A stretch of DNA of 64,000 nt from CAIVAT01 sp049317265 (GCA_049317265.1 JBMOIP010000001.1:248001-312000), one strand, 5' to 3'; positions 43,549-53,513 are shown, numbered from the stretch's first letter. Made by a program: numbers and translations. The notes: generated from the letters alone by a model not told the origin.

Positions 43549-46500
43549 ATGATCTCTATATTATTAGTTATCTCAACCGTCATCATTATCGGGTTCTTTT
43601 ATTTTGAATTTAACATCAATTCAAATAAGTACTTAAACGCCGAACATAATAGCATCTGCAGATGGAACTACATCTTCCTCGGTGTGCTGGCCGTCATCCT
43701 GATTTTGACTGCCGGGGCTTTGTATATATTGATTGGCACAGGCAACAGTTTCAATAATACCGATCACCACATTATAAAACGAGAAGGGATCCGGTTTGCC
43801 AACAGGCTGCTGTTCTCGAGTTTTACCGGACCCCAGCGATCATATAGTGGTTCTGCGGAAGGCACCATCGAACTTTCCGCCACAGGGCACAACACCTGCA
43901 TGCTGAACGGGACACACCTTGCTGATCCCCTGATGTTGAGCAGCGACGGGGGAACCGTGTTCCACCTGGCTAATCCCGGTGCTCAGGTACCTGTTAAAAC
44001 ATCCTTCGCCATTATCAGCATTAACCGCGCTGATACACTGTTCTCACTGAATGAATCCGGATTGAAAACCCTTCAATTCAGGGAGAGCAGAAAGTGGTAC
44101 AAGCGAATTTTCGGCATTGGCGATACCAGGTTGAAAAAGTTCATCGGGTTGGATAACATTCAGTTGGCCCGGGTCAACCTTGATAAGAAGTTGTTACTTG
44201 ATGGTTCCCTGTTCGTCTATTCATCCATGCTTACCACCGACAAAAAGGTCGATTCGGCTGCTTTGATGTTTTTTTGCGGACCAGCCCTTCAACAGGTGTC
44301 GGGTGACTATTTTCTGCTGATCAACGGGCAGCAGTTCCCTATCAGGGCAGAATTCCCGGTAGTAGCCAGTGAACTGAAAGCCGGTGATGAATTTTTTATT
44401 TTGCAAAGTGAAAGGTCAATTTATAACCGGTTCAAAATCCAGCCCGATTCCGCCGGGATCTTCCTGAAAAACACCAATCCCGTCAGGCGCCCCCTGAAAG
44501 GCGGCACCGTCGGAGATGTCATTAAAGTCACCCTGACCAATGTAGAAGATACGCTCATAAGCCCCAAATATGCCAATGTGATCTACCAGGAACCTCCGTT
44601 TCCCGGTATGCTGTTTCCTTATACAGGTTCATTTACCTATATGGTAGACAAGGGCTCACGCGAACTCCGGGTGAATGAAATTTCCGGTTTTTCTCCATAT
44701 CCTGCAGCTGGAAGTTATAAAGGAGACCATTATTACATTTCCGGTGGCAGCCGGGAATATGGTGTTGTTTTCTCCATTCAGAATCTCACAGAAAGCAACG
44801 GATTCGGATTTCTTAAAAACATTGTCATTCCCCTGCTGCTCTTTTGGTTGATTATTGCCGGTTTTCTCACCTATCTGAACCTAAAAAAAATCATTAATGA
44901 CCTTGAATCTGTCAGATATTATAATCCAGTTTTCCAGGCAGTTATGTTTATTGTTCCCATCCTTTTTACCATACGATGGTTCCTGGCGTGGAGGTGTACA
45001 GCTTTTCCCCCCATTGACAACAGCCTTTCAAAAAGCGAGTGGGACCTCCTGACAGGGTATTTTAACAACCTTGCGATTACACGGGATTATGTTTTTTTCC
45101 TGGGCTTTACCCTCCTTTTTATCCTCTTTTCCTTCCCGTTATTGCCTGTCAATAAAATTAAGTCCTGGATCAATCAAAGTATCACCTATAAAGTCATTGC
45201 GCTGTCGGCCTTACTCATTGCATTGGGGGTTATCTATTTTTTCATTTCCGAAAGATTTGGGAAAATCCTGTTCCCGCTTTTACTGATCGGGGTTGTTTTT
45301 CTCTTCACCCGCAACAATTTTAATCAATTACGATTTAAATTTCTGAACGGGATAAAGGAGAAAATCGGGGTAGTTACCTATTATTTCCTGGTAATAATTC
45401 TCGTGCTCACCCTGGGTCTTACCATGTTTTTCATTGTCAATCCGGATAAAGGGTTCGGACTGCTTTATGGGATAGCCCTTGCACTAACAGGATTTGCGTT
45501 TCTGATAGATTCAGTATCGGTTTCTTTTCGCCGGCTATATCTGAAATTAATAATAGCTGTGATATTTGTCACCGCCGGTTATTTCGCCTACAGATATCTT
45601 ATTCACCATGCAGAAACTTTCACATCCGATAAACAAACCATTGCAAGAGCGAATGTGCTGACAAAGGAGACAAAGGATATTTTTAACATTGAGATGAATG
45701 ATACGCTGTATGATAAAACCATCGGCACATTACAATACAGGTCCTATATTAATGCCTATATGGAGTATGGGGCAGGGTGGCATCCTGACCGCTTTACCGG
45801 TTTTGACATCCTTCCTCATTTTGCCCCTGACCGGAACTACGATATTCAGACCTACGATACCATCGGAGCGCGATACATTTATGCCGAGCATGGCAGGGTT
45901 GCGTTTTGGCTGATCATTCTACTTTTGATAATTCCGTTGATAATCAGGGCATTGGTTACGTTTGAAAAACCGGATTCCGGCAAAAGATACGGGGAATGGT
46001 ATGATCAGGTTGAAAAGACGGGGTATGACCCCATCAATAATTCAGTTTTTAAAAGGCTAAGGAATACGATTGTCTCTTTTATAAACAGGTTCATATGGAA
46101 TTTCTTCTTCAATTTTGATATTTTTTGTTTACTGCTGATCATTGTTGTCGGGCTGCTCATTGGTCTTTCCAATACGAACAACTTTATCTTCCTTGGCCAG
46201 GACCTCCCCATCGTCTCCTTTGGAAGCCTGGTCTCGCTCGGTTATATCCTCATGCTTTTCCTTTTCGTAGGAATGACAAAGTCGGGGTACGAAAAGTACA
46301 CCAGGTTAACCAATGCAACAGCTGATCCCAGGCAAACAAAGGCTGCAAAAAGAATTTTCGTATTTGCCACCATCCTGGGGGTTTTTGTATTCTGGTTGTT
46401 GTTTGACGCATCAGGTGCGAAAAATAAAGTTGCCAGCACCAATTTTAATTTGGAGGAGCATATGAAGAACATTGCAACGGGGATCGACCGTTTCAATGAG

Positions 46501-48717
46501 CAGATTGAGGCCATGCAACATGAGGTAATCGACACATTACAGAGTCCGTCTTTTCACGGACGATTTAATTATATACCTGATGCCTTACTTGTTGATAGTA
46601 TTAAAAAACAAGTGGCCGGATTCAGACAAGGCAATCAGGAGTATCCTTTAACCGGATTTGTTACAAACCGGATTAAAAATCTGCTCGACCATAAGGAATC
46701 TTGGTTTGACTATTCAGGACTGGTCTACCTGATTCACCGGAACGGAATGCTCCGGTTGAAATTAAACAACAACTATTATTACAGGAGATACCCGATGTCC
46801 AAAGAGCCCTCCTGGAGTGGCAACCTGATGGCCATGTCGGGACATGACACGGTCCACTTCGCATTTAATAAATGGGTCAACGGGGAAAAACGGCATGTAT
46901 ATCCTTTCAAGGGGAGATATCCATGGGCATATGATATTGTCCAGGATATCCGGCACTCTTGCTCAAAGACAGGGCACCCGCATATAGACAGCAGCTTTGT
47001 GCTTTCGTTCGACTTCCAATTGCAGCAGAGAATAGCTGCATTTATATCAGAAGAGAGGCTGGCCACCCAGACCAATGCGGAAAACCTGATCCGTTTAACC
47101 GCTTTCCGTGATCTGCCCTGGCAGATGAAAAGGGACTCGAACAATTACACATCCATCTGGGTGGAAATTACAGCCAACTCTGCTGTTGTCATTGATAAAC
47201 GTAACCAGGTGGAATCATCCCTCATCGACAGTATCAACGAACCTCTTAAGAAATTTAATCCAAGGATGTTCCTTGCCAACCAGGAGTATGGAAAACTGGA
47301 TGCAGCGGTCATCGATTTTGTTAATGATGCCTATTATAAGAACAATCCGCCAGTATATGTGACCGCTGTGGATAACCAGAATAAGATCAGGGTGATGCTG
47401 GATTATAACTCCATCCCCGGGTTTAACCCGAACAGCAGCAGGCTCACCGGGTTTTATGAAGAGATCAGCGGATCCTCCAAGAGTTACCAGGTTGAAGAAC
47501 GGATGCGTGAAAATGGTTGCAGGATAACCCTGCGGCCCGGACCCGGTTCAAGTATCAAGCCCATTCTCTATTCGGCCATCATGTCCCAATATAAACTCAG
47601 GAAGGGATGGGACAACTATGTTGTTGAAAATAGGTTCAGCCAGGCTATTGAATCAGACAATATCCAGTATTACGCTGGAAGGAGGTTGCAAAATATGATG
47701 AAATGGGGAGCTTACCTTTTTGATAGCAGGGATTTTAACCCTGGAATAAAGATGATCGGTCCCACTGAGTATCTGGCAAAGTCGAGCAACCTGTATCACT
47801 CCTCCATCGTGTTTCTTGGATACTATACCCGTGGGGATATTCAGAACCTGAGTTCAATATTCACCGAAAGAAGGAATGCGCAGGATAAATTCAATTTCCC
47901 CATCATCAATTATGGTGGGAATACCGTCTATTTTAATAAGGATAACTGGCCTACTTTCAAGGATACGAATGCCCTTATGTGCCAGGGGCTGAGTAAAAAC
48001 TATGGATTTACGATCAGCAAAACCCAAAACCCTAATCGGTCAAGACAAAAGTTTATTGTTGACATCGATTCCGCAAACGGAAACTTGCTGAGTCCGATCG
48101 AACTGTTTTCCCGTCGGGTCTCACACACCACGGCCGGCGGAGAACCTATTGAGACTACAGCCCTGGATATGGCTTTCAATGGCGTAAAGCTTTTTTCACT
48201 CTCAAACTGTACCGATCAAGGGTTGACCTCCTACTCCATGGCGCCTGATACCGGACACCAGAGGCAGCATTTCAGTTTTGATAATTCCTATAGAAATGAG
48301 CGGGAGTTTGTCAGTTCGGTCAGTGAAAATATCTTTACCCCAATGAATGAAATATTCTCCGGCGGCACACTGCCGTCAAGTGTATTGACCAAAGCTGGCC
48401 TGGACCTTGATTTAACCCCCAGGGGCTCCTGTAAAATCAAGGGGCGAAATATTTATATCTATTCAAAAACAGGTACGACATCTGAAAAAGGTGGTGACTT
48501 TAAAAAAGGGGACAAAGCCCTTTTGTTCGTTTTTACAAACACAGATATGAAACATGTTCGTTCCTTCGACCAGCTTGACAGGGTAAAGGTTTATTCAGTC
48601 TACATACTTCAGAAAAATGTATCCAAAGGAGATGCCCGAATTGAAAAAGTAAGAGGTGGCGTAATCAATAAAATTACTGAATCGCCAGAATTCAGGAACT
48701 ATTTTGGAGTCCGTTAA
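43549..48717 (+). CDS. SEDS-like polytopic domain fused to penicillin-binding transpeptidase (1722 aa)
   Basis: Two N-terminal helices precede a beta-rich outer domain (about 65-415). A polytopic region (about 420-950) contains DLPIVSFGSLVSLGYI near 888, like the SEDS LPFISYGGSS motif, and an outer loop ending IGARYIYAEHGRVAFW, like the loop before the last helices of FtsW/RodA. From about 960 an extracytoplasmic part ends in a transpeptidase: SxxK at Ser1334-Lys1337 (PGSSIKPILYSA), SxN at 1412-1414 (AKSSNLYH) and KTGT at 1640-1643. It should polymerise and crosslink a peptidoglycan-like glycan in one chain. The transpeptidase is firm; the SEDS call is weaker. Confidence 0.82.
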   Translation: MISILLVISTVIIIGFFYFEFNINSNKYLNAEHNSICRWNYIFLGVLAVILILTAGALYILIGTGNSFNNTDHHIIKREGIRFANRLLFSSFTGPQRSYSGSAEGTIELSATGHNTCMLNGTHLADPLMLSSDGGTVFHLANPGAQVPVKTSFAIISINRADTLFSLNESGLKTLQFRESRKWYKRIFGIGDTRLKKFIGLDNIQLARVNLDKKLLLDGSLFVYSSMLTTDKKVDSAALMFFCGPALQQVSGDYFLLINGQQFPIRAEFPVVASELKAGDEFFILQSERSIYNRFKIQPDSAGIFLKNTNPVRRPLKGGTVGDVIKVTLTNVEDTLISPKYANVIYQEPPFPGMLFPYTGSFTYMVDKGSRELRVNEISGFSPYPAAGSYKGDHYYISGGSREYGVVFSIQNLTESNGFGFLKNIVIPLLLFWLIIAGFLTYLNLKKIINDLESVRYYNPVFQAVMFIVPILFTIRWFLAWRCTAFPPIDNSLSKSEWDLLTGYFNNLAITRDYVFFLGFTLLFILFSFPLLPVNKIKSWINQSITYKVIALSALLIALGVIYFFISERFGKILFPLLLIGVVFLFTRNNFNQLRFKFLNGIKEKIGVVTYYFLVIILVLTLGLTMFFIVNPDKGFGLLYGIALALTGFAFLIDSVSVSFRRLYLKLIIAVIFVTAGYFAYRYLIHHAETFTSDKQTIARANVLTKETKDIFNIEMNDTLYDKTIGTLQYRSYINAYMEYGAGWHPDRFTGFDILPHFAPDRNYDIQTYDTIGARYIYAEHGRVAFWLIILLLIIPLIIRALVTFEKPDSGKRYGEWYDQVEKTGYDPINNSVFKRLRNTIVSFINRFIWNFFFNFDIFCLLLIIVVGLLIGLSNTNNFIFLGQDLPIVSFGSLVSLGYILMLFLFVGMTKSGYEKYTRLTNATADPRQTKAAKRIFVFATILGVFVFWLLFDASGAKNKVASTNFNLEEHMKNIATGIDRFNEQIEAMQHEVIDTLQSPSFHGRFNYIPDALLVDSIKKQVAGFRQGNQEYPLTGFVTNRIKNLLDHKESWFDYSGLVYLIHRNGMLRLKLNNNYYYRRYPMSKEPSWSGNLMAMSGHDTVHFAFNKWVNGEKRHVYPFKGRYPWAYDIVQDIRHSCSKTGHPHIDSSFVLSFDFQLQQRIAAFISEERLATQTNAENLIRLTAFRDLPWQMKRDSNNYTSIWVEITANSAVVIDKRNQVESSLIDSINEPLKKFNPRMFLANQEYGKLDAAVIDFVNDAYYKNNPPVYVTAVDNQNKIRVMLDYNSIPGFNPNSSRLTGFYEEISGSSKSYQVEERMRENGCRITLRPGPGSSIKPILYSAIMSQYKLRKGWDNYVVENRFSQAIESDNIQYYAGRRLQNMMKWGAYLFDSRDFNPGIKMIGPTEYLAKSSNLYHSSIVFLGYYTRGDIQNLSSIFTERRNAQDKFNFPIINYGGNTVYFNKDNWPTFKDTNALMCQGLSKNYGFTISKTQNPNRSRQKFIVDIDSANGNLLSPIELFSRRVSHTTAGGEPIETTALDMAFNGVKLFSLSNCTDQGLTSYSMAPDTGHQRQHFSFDNSYRNEREFVSSVSENIFTPMNEIFSGGTLPSSVLTKAGLDLDLTPRGSCKIKGRNIYIYSKTGTTSEKGGDFKKGDKALLFVFTNTDMKHVRSFDQLDRVKVYSVYILQKNVSKGDARIEKVRGGVINKITESPEFRNYFGVR

Positions 48718-48762
48718 TCGATAGCATTTAGTCTTAAATATTCGTTATAATACCATTCGACT

Positions 48763-49380
48763 ATGAATAATGAAAAGATGAGCCTTTCATCAGCAACAGA
48801 CAGTCGCGAGCAGGAAAACAGGTTGAAAAGAGTGTTAAGGATTTTAAAGGAATCTAAATGGAGGGTCCTGCTTATTCTTTTAAATATCGCCATTCTTGTC
48901 ACGATTGCTATAAAACTTTTTCATCCGAAGCCAGTCGAAGTGATGGACACGCAGGCACCCTTGGTTGAAGTCAGTGTTCAGCCAGCAAGCCAGTTCACTG
49001 ATACAAACAATGAATACAGACTGCTGTTTTATGATACGGACAAGGATTCAATCTTTGACTCGGTCGTGTCTATAAGAACCGGGAACCAGCAGCAGGTGAT
49101 TTTGTCGAAACAATTTGGAAACACGGAAACCATAAAGGATATTTATGCAGTAAAGGATACCAGCGGACCCGTACTGCTCGTAACCGAAGTTAATGATAAA
49201 TCCGTTAAATTAAACAACAAGGTCAGAATTCTGGGTTTTAACCTGGAGGAAACTGAACTGGTCTGTGAAAAAATGAAAATATTAAAACAAGAAAGGGATA
49301 CTTTTCATCTGAAAATCAATTATTATACACAAAGCGTAGAGAATTTTCAGGTTTTAAACTACTTTTTAAAAGTCAGATAA
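48763..49380 (+). CDS. Bitopic membrane protein (205 aa)
   Basis: The cytoplasmic N-terminus of about 35 charged residues is followed by one helix (WRVLLILLNIAILVTIAIKLF) and an outer beta-rich domain of about 145 residues (YRLLFYDTDKDSIFDSVVSI, then ILGFNLEETELVCEKMKIL). The topology is that of small divisome or elongasome proteins (FtsL, FtsQ, MreC-like), but no sequence family is recognised. It is placed between the transpeptidase fusion and the MurG-like gene. Confidence 0.72.
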   Translation: MNNEKMSLSSATDSREQENRLKRVLRILKESKWRVLLILLNIAILVTIAIKLFHPKPVEVMDTQAPLVEVSVQPASQFTDTNNEYRLLFYDTDKDSIFDSVVSIRTGNQQQVILSKQFGNTETIKDIYAVKDTSGPVLLVTEVNDKSVKLNNKVRILGFNLEETELVCEKMKILKQERDTFHLKINYYTQSVENFQVLNYFLKVR

Positions 49381-49393
49381 CTTCTCAATCACC

Positions 49394-51394
49394 ATGCACA
49401 AAGCAATTCGTATCCTACTCACAGGCGGTGGAACAGGGGGCCACATCTATCCCAACTTCGCCGTGTTGAATTATTTAAAATCAGCAGGCTTTGCAGGAGA
49501 GGTGCTCTATGTAGGGTCGCACGGGCAGCTTGACAGGACTATCATCGAAAAGGAAAAGATACCATTTAAAGCTGTTCATGCGGTGGCTTTTATGAATATC
49601 CCAAAAGCAAAGAAGATTCTCAACCTTTTTTTCCTGGTCTATTCTGTTTTTGAATCGTTGCGCATTTTGGTAAAATTCAAGCCTCACCTGATCATTGCCT
49701 CAGGCGGTTATGTTTCTGCTCCGGTTGTTTTTGCGGCTGCACTGCTGAAACCTTTCAGCCGGCATAAAACCATCATCCATGAGCAGAATATCATGCCAGG
49801 CAAAATGAACAAGATTGCTTCCCAGTTTGCAGATCTTAACTTTGTCAGTTTTGAGGAGTCTCCCTATTTTCTGAGTTCTTCAAAATGTATCTATGCAGGA
49901 TATCCGACACGTAACCAACGTTTCAAGGGCGATGCCCGTTCGTTGAGGGAAAGCCTGGGAATCGATCCGGGGAAGCGCGTCGTGCTGATCATCGGTGGGT
50001 CACTGGGGGCAAGGACCATCAATAATGTAACAGCCGGATGCATTCCCGACCTTTTATCCTTGTCTGAATCACACGATTTCCTGGTCATTCACTCCATCGG
50101 ACTCAACAAATCGAAACCATACAATGCCTGGGACGCTACACGTGCTTTGCTTAACTCTTATACTCCAGACTCCGGGAAGCCGGGTGAAGAAAAGGACCTT
50201 GTTGAAATCCGGAATAAATCAGGAGATGTGATTTATCTCGGCTATCCATACATCGATAACATGCCCGAATATCTGGCTATTGCAGATGTCATAGTAAGCA
50301 GGGCCGGTGCAGGAGGGTTGTTTGAGACCATGAAGAGCGGCAAGGCTTCCATGATTATTCCCAAACGTGATTTGCCGGGCAATCACCAGGAACTAAACGC
50401 AATCTCTTTTGGCAATAAAGGAGCCTGCACGGTGGTGTTTGAAGATTCCATTCAGAATAAAGACTTTATTGACCCTGATGTGTTTTTCAGGGAGTTGAAA
50501 AAACTTATTTGCGACACTGACTATCGGGATAGGATAAGCAGTGCAACGAGTACTCTTGATTTTCCAGACACGGGAAGGATCATGGTTGAGTCAATAGAAA
50601 AGCTGATCATGCACAAAACGAGTTTTAACTTTATTGAGGATGTTACCATCCCGGGCTTTGTGCAGTTTCAGAACCAATTTGATAATCTTGTATCCTATCT
50701 CGACAAGATATATACACAAAATAAAGAGGGCATTGCCGATAACCTCTATTTCAACCTGTATAATCGCAAAATCGGGAGTTACCTTCAACACTCTAACTAC
50801 CTGGAGCGGAACAAAGGGGTGAAGCTGATCGGTGTCTGCAGGCGAACAGATCTCTATAAGTATCTGGTAGAAAAATATGATACGGAAAAAGGCTTTATCC
50901 GCAGGAACAGCCTGATTGCATTGCAGAAAGCGCCTGTTTACGAACCGTTTTTTCTGGAAATAATCCTGAAAGGCATTAAGGATAGCTATTTTGAATCAAA
51001 ACGGGAAGCTCTTGCCCTTGCCTTGAAATGGGCGTTCGATATGGAGAGGTCAGATATTGTTAAACTTCAGGAATACCTGGTGCCTTATGCCAGGTTTAAA
51101 AGATTGAACTTTGAGGCTAAGATTGAGGCCTTAAAGCTGATTTTACATATTTTTGATGAGCAAACCCTCGTCTATTATTATATTAAAGCTATTCAGTCGT
51201 CCAACATCAAGGTGAGGCAGGGTACGCTTGATGCGTTGGTTTATGGGCATGAACATCATCTATTGCCTCCCGGGTTTAATTACAAAGTGATCCTCGACAA
51301 ACTGGTGCTTTCCTCAACAGAATTTGCCCCGGTATTTCCCATTAAAGAGTCTTATAAAGTGTTGGTTGACCTCATCAGCAAAGAAATAAAATGA
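49394..51394 (+). CDS. MurG-like glycosyltransferase with C-terminal HEAT-like repeats (666 aa)
   Basis: The first about 400 residues match MurG: LLTGGGTGGHIYPNFAVLNY (acceptor-binding Gly loop), HEQNIMPGKMNKIAS, VLIIGGSLGARTIN and SRAGAGGLFETMKSGK, with PGNHQELNA for the donor sugar. MurG adds GlcNAc to undecaprenyl-PP-MurNAc-pentapeptide. The remaining about 260 residues are pairs of helices like HEAT repeats (IRRNSLIALQKAP, FESKREALALALKWAF, VRQGTLDALVYG), which ordinary MurG (about 360 residues) lacks. It overlaps the MraY-like gene by 4 bases. It is probably an accessory paralogue outside the usual mra/mur cluster; the true sugar and acceptor are unknown. Confidence 0.88.
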   Translation: MHKAIRILLTGGGTGGHIYPNFAVLNYLKSAGFAGEVLYVGSHGQLDRTIIEKEKIPFKAVHAVAFMNIPKAKKILNLFFLVYSVFESLRILVKFKPHLIIASGGYVSAPVVFAAALLKPFSRHKTIIHEQNIMPGKMNKIASQFADLNFVSFEESPYFLSSSKCIYAGYPTRNQRFKGDARSLRESLGIDPGKRVVLIIGGSLGARTINNVTAGCIPDLLSLSESHDFLVIHSIGLNKSKPYNAWDATRALLNSYTPDSGKPGEEKDLVEIRNKSGDVIYLGYPYIDNMPEYLAIADVIVSRAGAGGLFETMKSGKASMIIPKRDLPGNHQELNAISFGNKGACTVVFEDSIQNKDFIDPDVFFRELKKLICDTDYRDRISSATSTLDFPDTGRIMVESIEKLIMHKTSFNFIEDVTIPGFVQFQNQFDNLVSYLDKIYTQNKEGIADNLYFNLYNRKIGSYLQHSNYLERNKGVKLIGVCRRTDLYKYLVEKYDTEKGFIRRNSLIALQKAPVYEPFFLEIILKGIKDSYFESKREALALALKWAFDMERSDIVKLQEYLVPYARFKRLNFEAKIEALKLILHIFDEQTLVYYYIKAIQSSNIKVRQGTLDALVYGHEHHLLPPGFNYKVILDKLVLSSTEFAPVFPIKESYKVLVDLISKEIK

Positions 51395-52497
51395 TCAAAT
51401 TCATACTCTCATTTTTTGGCGGTCCGGTATGGATCATGGATATTGAGAATCTTTATTCTTACGTGACCTTCAGGGCATTGCTTGCCCTCATCGTATCCAT
51501 TATATTTATGTTGTTAACGGGTCACAGGTTCATTCTGTGGCTGAACCGGATAAAAATGAAGGATACTTCCGGTGATTTTATCTCGATTCCCGTCGGGTCA
51601 AAGCGGGGAACTCCTACGGCAGGTGGGATTCTGATAATCCTGGCAACATTGATCTCCAGCCTGTTACTGAATGATTTAAACAGCAGGATGGTGCACCTGA
51701 TGATTGCCGCAACATTGTTTTTTGGTTTTATCGGGTATCTTGATGATCTCAATAAAGTGAGGAAAAAGTCAAGCATCAAAGGGTTAAGTCAGCGACAAAA
51801 AACCATGGCCCTGCTGCTCTTTATTGTGCCTTTTTCCTTTTTCATTACTGGTAGTCTGAGCCCTGTCCCCGCCGAATTTCGAACCCAGCTTTTTGTCCCG
51901 TTTTACAAATACCCCATCCTCGACCTCGGATGGACCGGATTCTCCCTCTTTCTGAGCCTGGCAATATATTCCATTGTGAATTCCATCAACATTACTGATG
52001 GACAAGATGGCGCTTTAAGCGGACTTTCAGTCCTTGTTACTGGTGTATACTGTATTTTCGCTTTTATCATCAGCAATTACAAGTTGTCGGGCCACTACTA
52101 TTTTCCCTTTATTCCCGGCACAGCGGAAATCGTCGTTTTCGGGGCGGCCATGATTGGTGCGGTCATCGGATTTTTGTGGTTCAACACCTATCCGGCAGAA
52201 GTGTTTATGGGTGACACCGGTTCACTCGCTATTGGCGGTAACATTGCCCTCATGGCGGTCATGACTAAGCAGGAGGTGCTTTTTTTAATTATCGGAGGTG
52301 TTTTCACCTTTGAAATATTAACATCCCTTTTACAGGAAAAAGTAGGGAATCAAATCGGGCAGCGAATATTTACCCGTGCTCCATACCATCATTCACTGAC
52401 TCATAAGGGCATTGCAGAACCTAAAGCAGTCATGAGACTGTTACTTGTTGGGATTATACTTGCTGCAATTGGTCTACTGTCGGTAAAAATCCGTTAA
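51391..52497 (+). CDS. MraY-like phospho-sugar polyprenyl transferase (368 aa)
   Basis: About ten membrane helices and the MraY motifs are present: KRGTPTAGGILIIL, FFGFIGYLDDLNK (catalytic Asp pair), NSINITDGQDGALSG, VFMGDTGSLAIGG. The terminal motif reads APYHHSLTHKG where canonical MraY has three histidines (HHH) followed by E, so the third is Ser. The enzyme would move a phospho-MurNAc-peptide or related sugar phosphate onto undecaprenyl phosphate, the step before the MurG-like enzyme. A peptidoglycan-type substrate is likely, but the altered motif leaves room for a different one. The start overlaps the MurG-like stop (ATGA). Confidence 0.88.
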   Translation: MIKFILSFFGGPVWIMDIENLYSYVTFRALLALIVSIIFMLLTGHRFILWLNRIKMKDTSGDFISIPVGSKRGTPTAGGILIILATLISSLLLNDLNSRMVHLMIAATLFFGFIGYLDDLNKVRKKSSIKGLSQRQKTMALLLFIVPFSFFITGSLSPVPAEFRTQLFVPFYKYPILDLGWTGFSLFLSLAIYSIVNSINITDGQDGALSGLSVLVTGVYCIFAFIISNYKLSGHYYFPFIPGTAEIVVFGAAMIGAVIGFLWFNTYPAEVFMGDTGSLAIGGNIALMAVMTKQEVLFLIIGGVFTFEILTSLLQEKVGNQIGQRIFTRAPYHHSLTHKGIAEPKAVMRLLLVGIILAAIGLLSVKIR

Positions 52498-52598
52498 TAC
52501 TGTCGATTCATTTCTAAAAAAAAATCTCCCCCATTCAAAAAAAATCACTTAATTTCGCATAGTTCATTCATTTTACTGACAAACCTTCAAACGAAGTT

Positions 52599-53450
52599 AT
52601 GAAAGCACTCTCCAAAATCCAGTCTGGCGTTGCCATGGTCGCCCTTTTCCTGGTTATCGCCGCTTCCAGTTGCAACAATGCATCCCAGAATGATCAAAAC
52701 GTAAACGCAGCAGTGGCCGACACCATCAAAAAAGAGGTGACGCTGAGTCCTGAATCTCAAACTGCGCTTTATGCTCTCCCTACTCCTTTTGAAGTAACCA
52801 CACTGCTTCAGAAAGCCAAAGCCGGGTTTATCTTCGACATCACCAACTCGCCCGACAATGTTGGCAAATACACCACCGAGATGAGCAAATCCCTCAACCT
52901 TGGTGTATACAGCGCCGACCTGAGCTATTCGGCCACATACAACCGGAATGATGAAACCAATAAATTCCTGGGATGTACCAACAAACTGGCCGACGAATTA
53001 GGCATCGCTGGTGTGTATGATCAGGCACTCCTCGATAAAGTGAAAAAATTCAGCAACAACAAAGATTCCCTGACCGGACTGATTTCTGGTATTTTCAGTA
53101 AGACCAATGCTTTCCTGGCTTCCAATAACAGGACTAAAGTCGCTGTTATGATCGCTTCCGGCGCTTTTGCCGAGGGACTCTACCTTGCTGCAACGCTTGG
53201 TGAAGTTGCGAAAGACAACACGAAAATCATGGCGGTTATTGCCGGCCAGATTGACAATCATATGAAATTGCTCACCATTCTCCAGGCATACCAGGAAGAT
53301 GAATCCATGAAGCCTGTATTGGAAGGAATCGCCAAGTTGAAACCCATCTGGGGAATTTTTAATATCGAATCGGGTAAAAAGATGCCACAGGAAAAAGTCG
53401 CAGAACTCAGCGACCTTACCGAGAGCGTACGGTTGACCTTTGTAAAATAA
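52599..53450 (+). CDS. Hypothetical lipoprotein (283 aa)
   Basis: The N-terminal signal (VAMVALFLVIAASSCNNAS) looks like a lipoprotein signal with Cys near 26. The mature part is helical and charged (AKAGFIFDITNSPDNVGKY, LNLGVYSADLSYSATYNRND, LASNNRTKVAVMIASGAFAE). I recognise no named family; proteins of this type are common in Bacteroidota and probably sit in the envelope. It lies 101 bp after the MraY-like gene and has its own terminator, so it is probably a separate unit. Confidence 0.8.
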   Translation: MKALSKIQSGVAMVALFLVIAASSCNNASQNDQNVNAAVADTIKKEVTLSPESQTALYALPTPFEVTTLLQKAKAGFIFDITNSPDNVGKYTTEMSKSLNLGVYSADLSYSATYNRNDETNKFLGCTNKLADELGIAGVYDQALLDKVKKFSNNKDSLTGLISGIFSKTNAFLASNNRTKVAVMIASGAFAEGLYLAATLGEVAKDNTKIMAVIAGQIDNHMKLLTILQAYQEDESMKPVLEGIAKLKPIWGIFNIESGKKMPQEKVAELSDLTESVRLTFVK

Positions 53451-53485
53451 GCCGCGCAGGTTAATCAACCTTGCAGCATAAAAAA

Positions 53486-53513
53486 CCGCCTTTATTCCGA
53501 AGGCGGTTTTTTT
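53486..53513 (+). terminator. Rho-independent terminator after the lipoprotein gene
   Basis: CCGCCTT (53486-53492), a 7-base loop and AAGGCGG (53500-53506) form a perfect stem. It is followed by seven T and preceded by six A that can extend the stem, making it symmetric. Confidence 0.9.
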
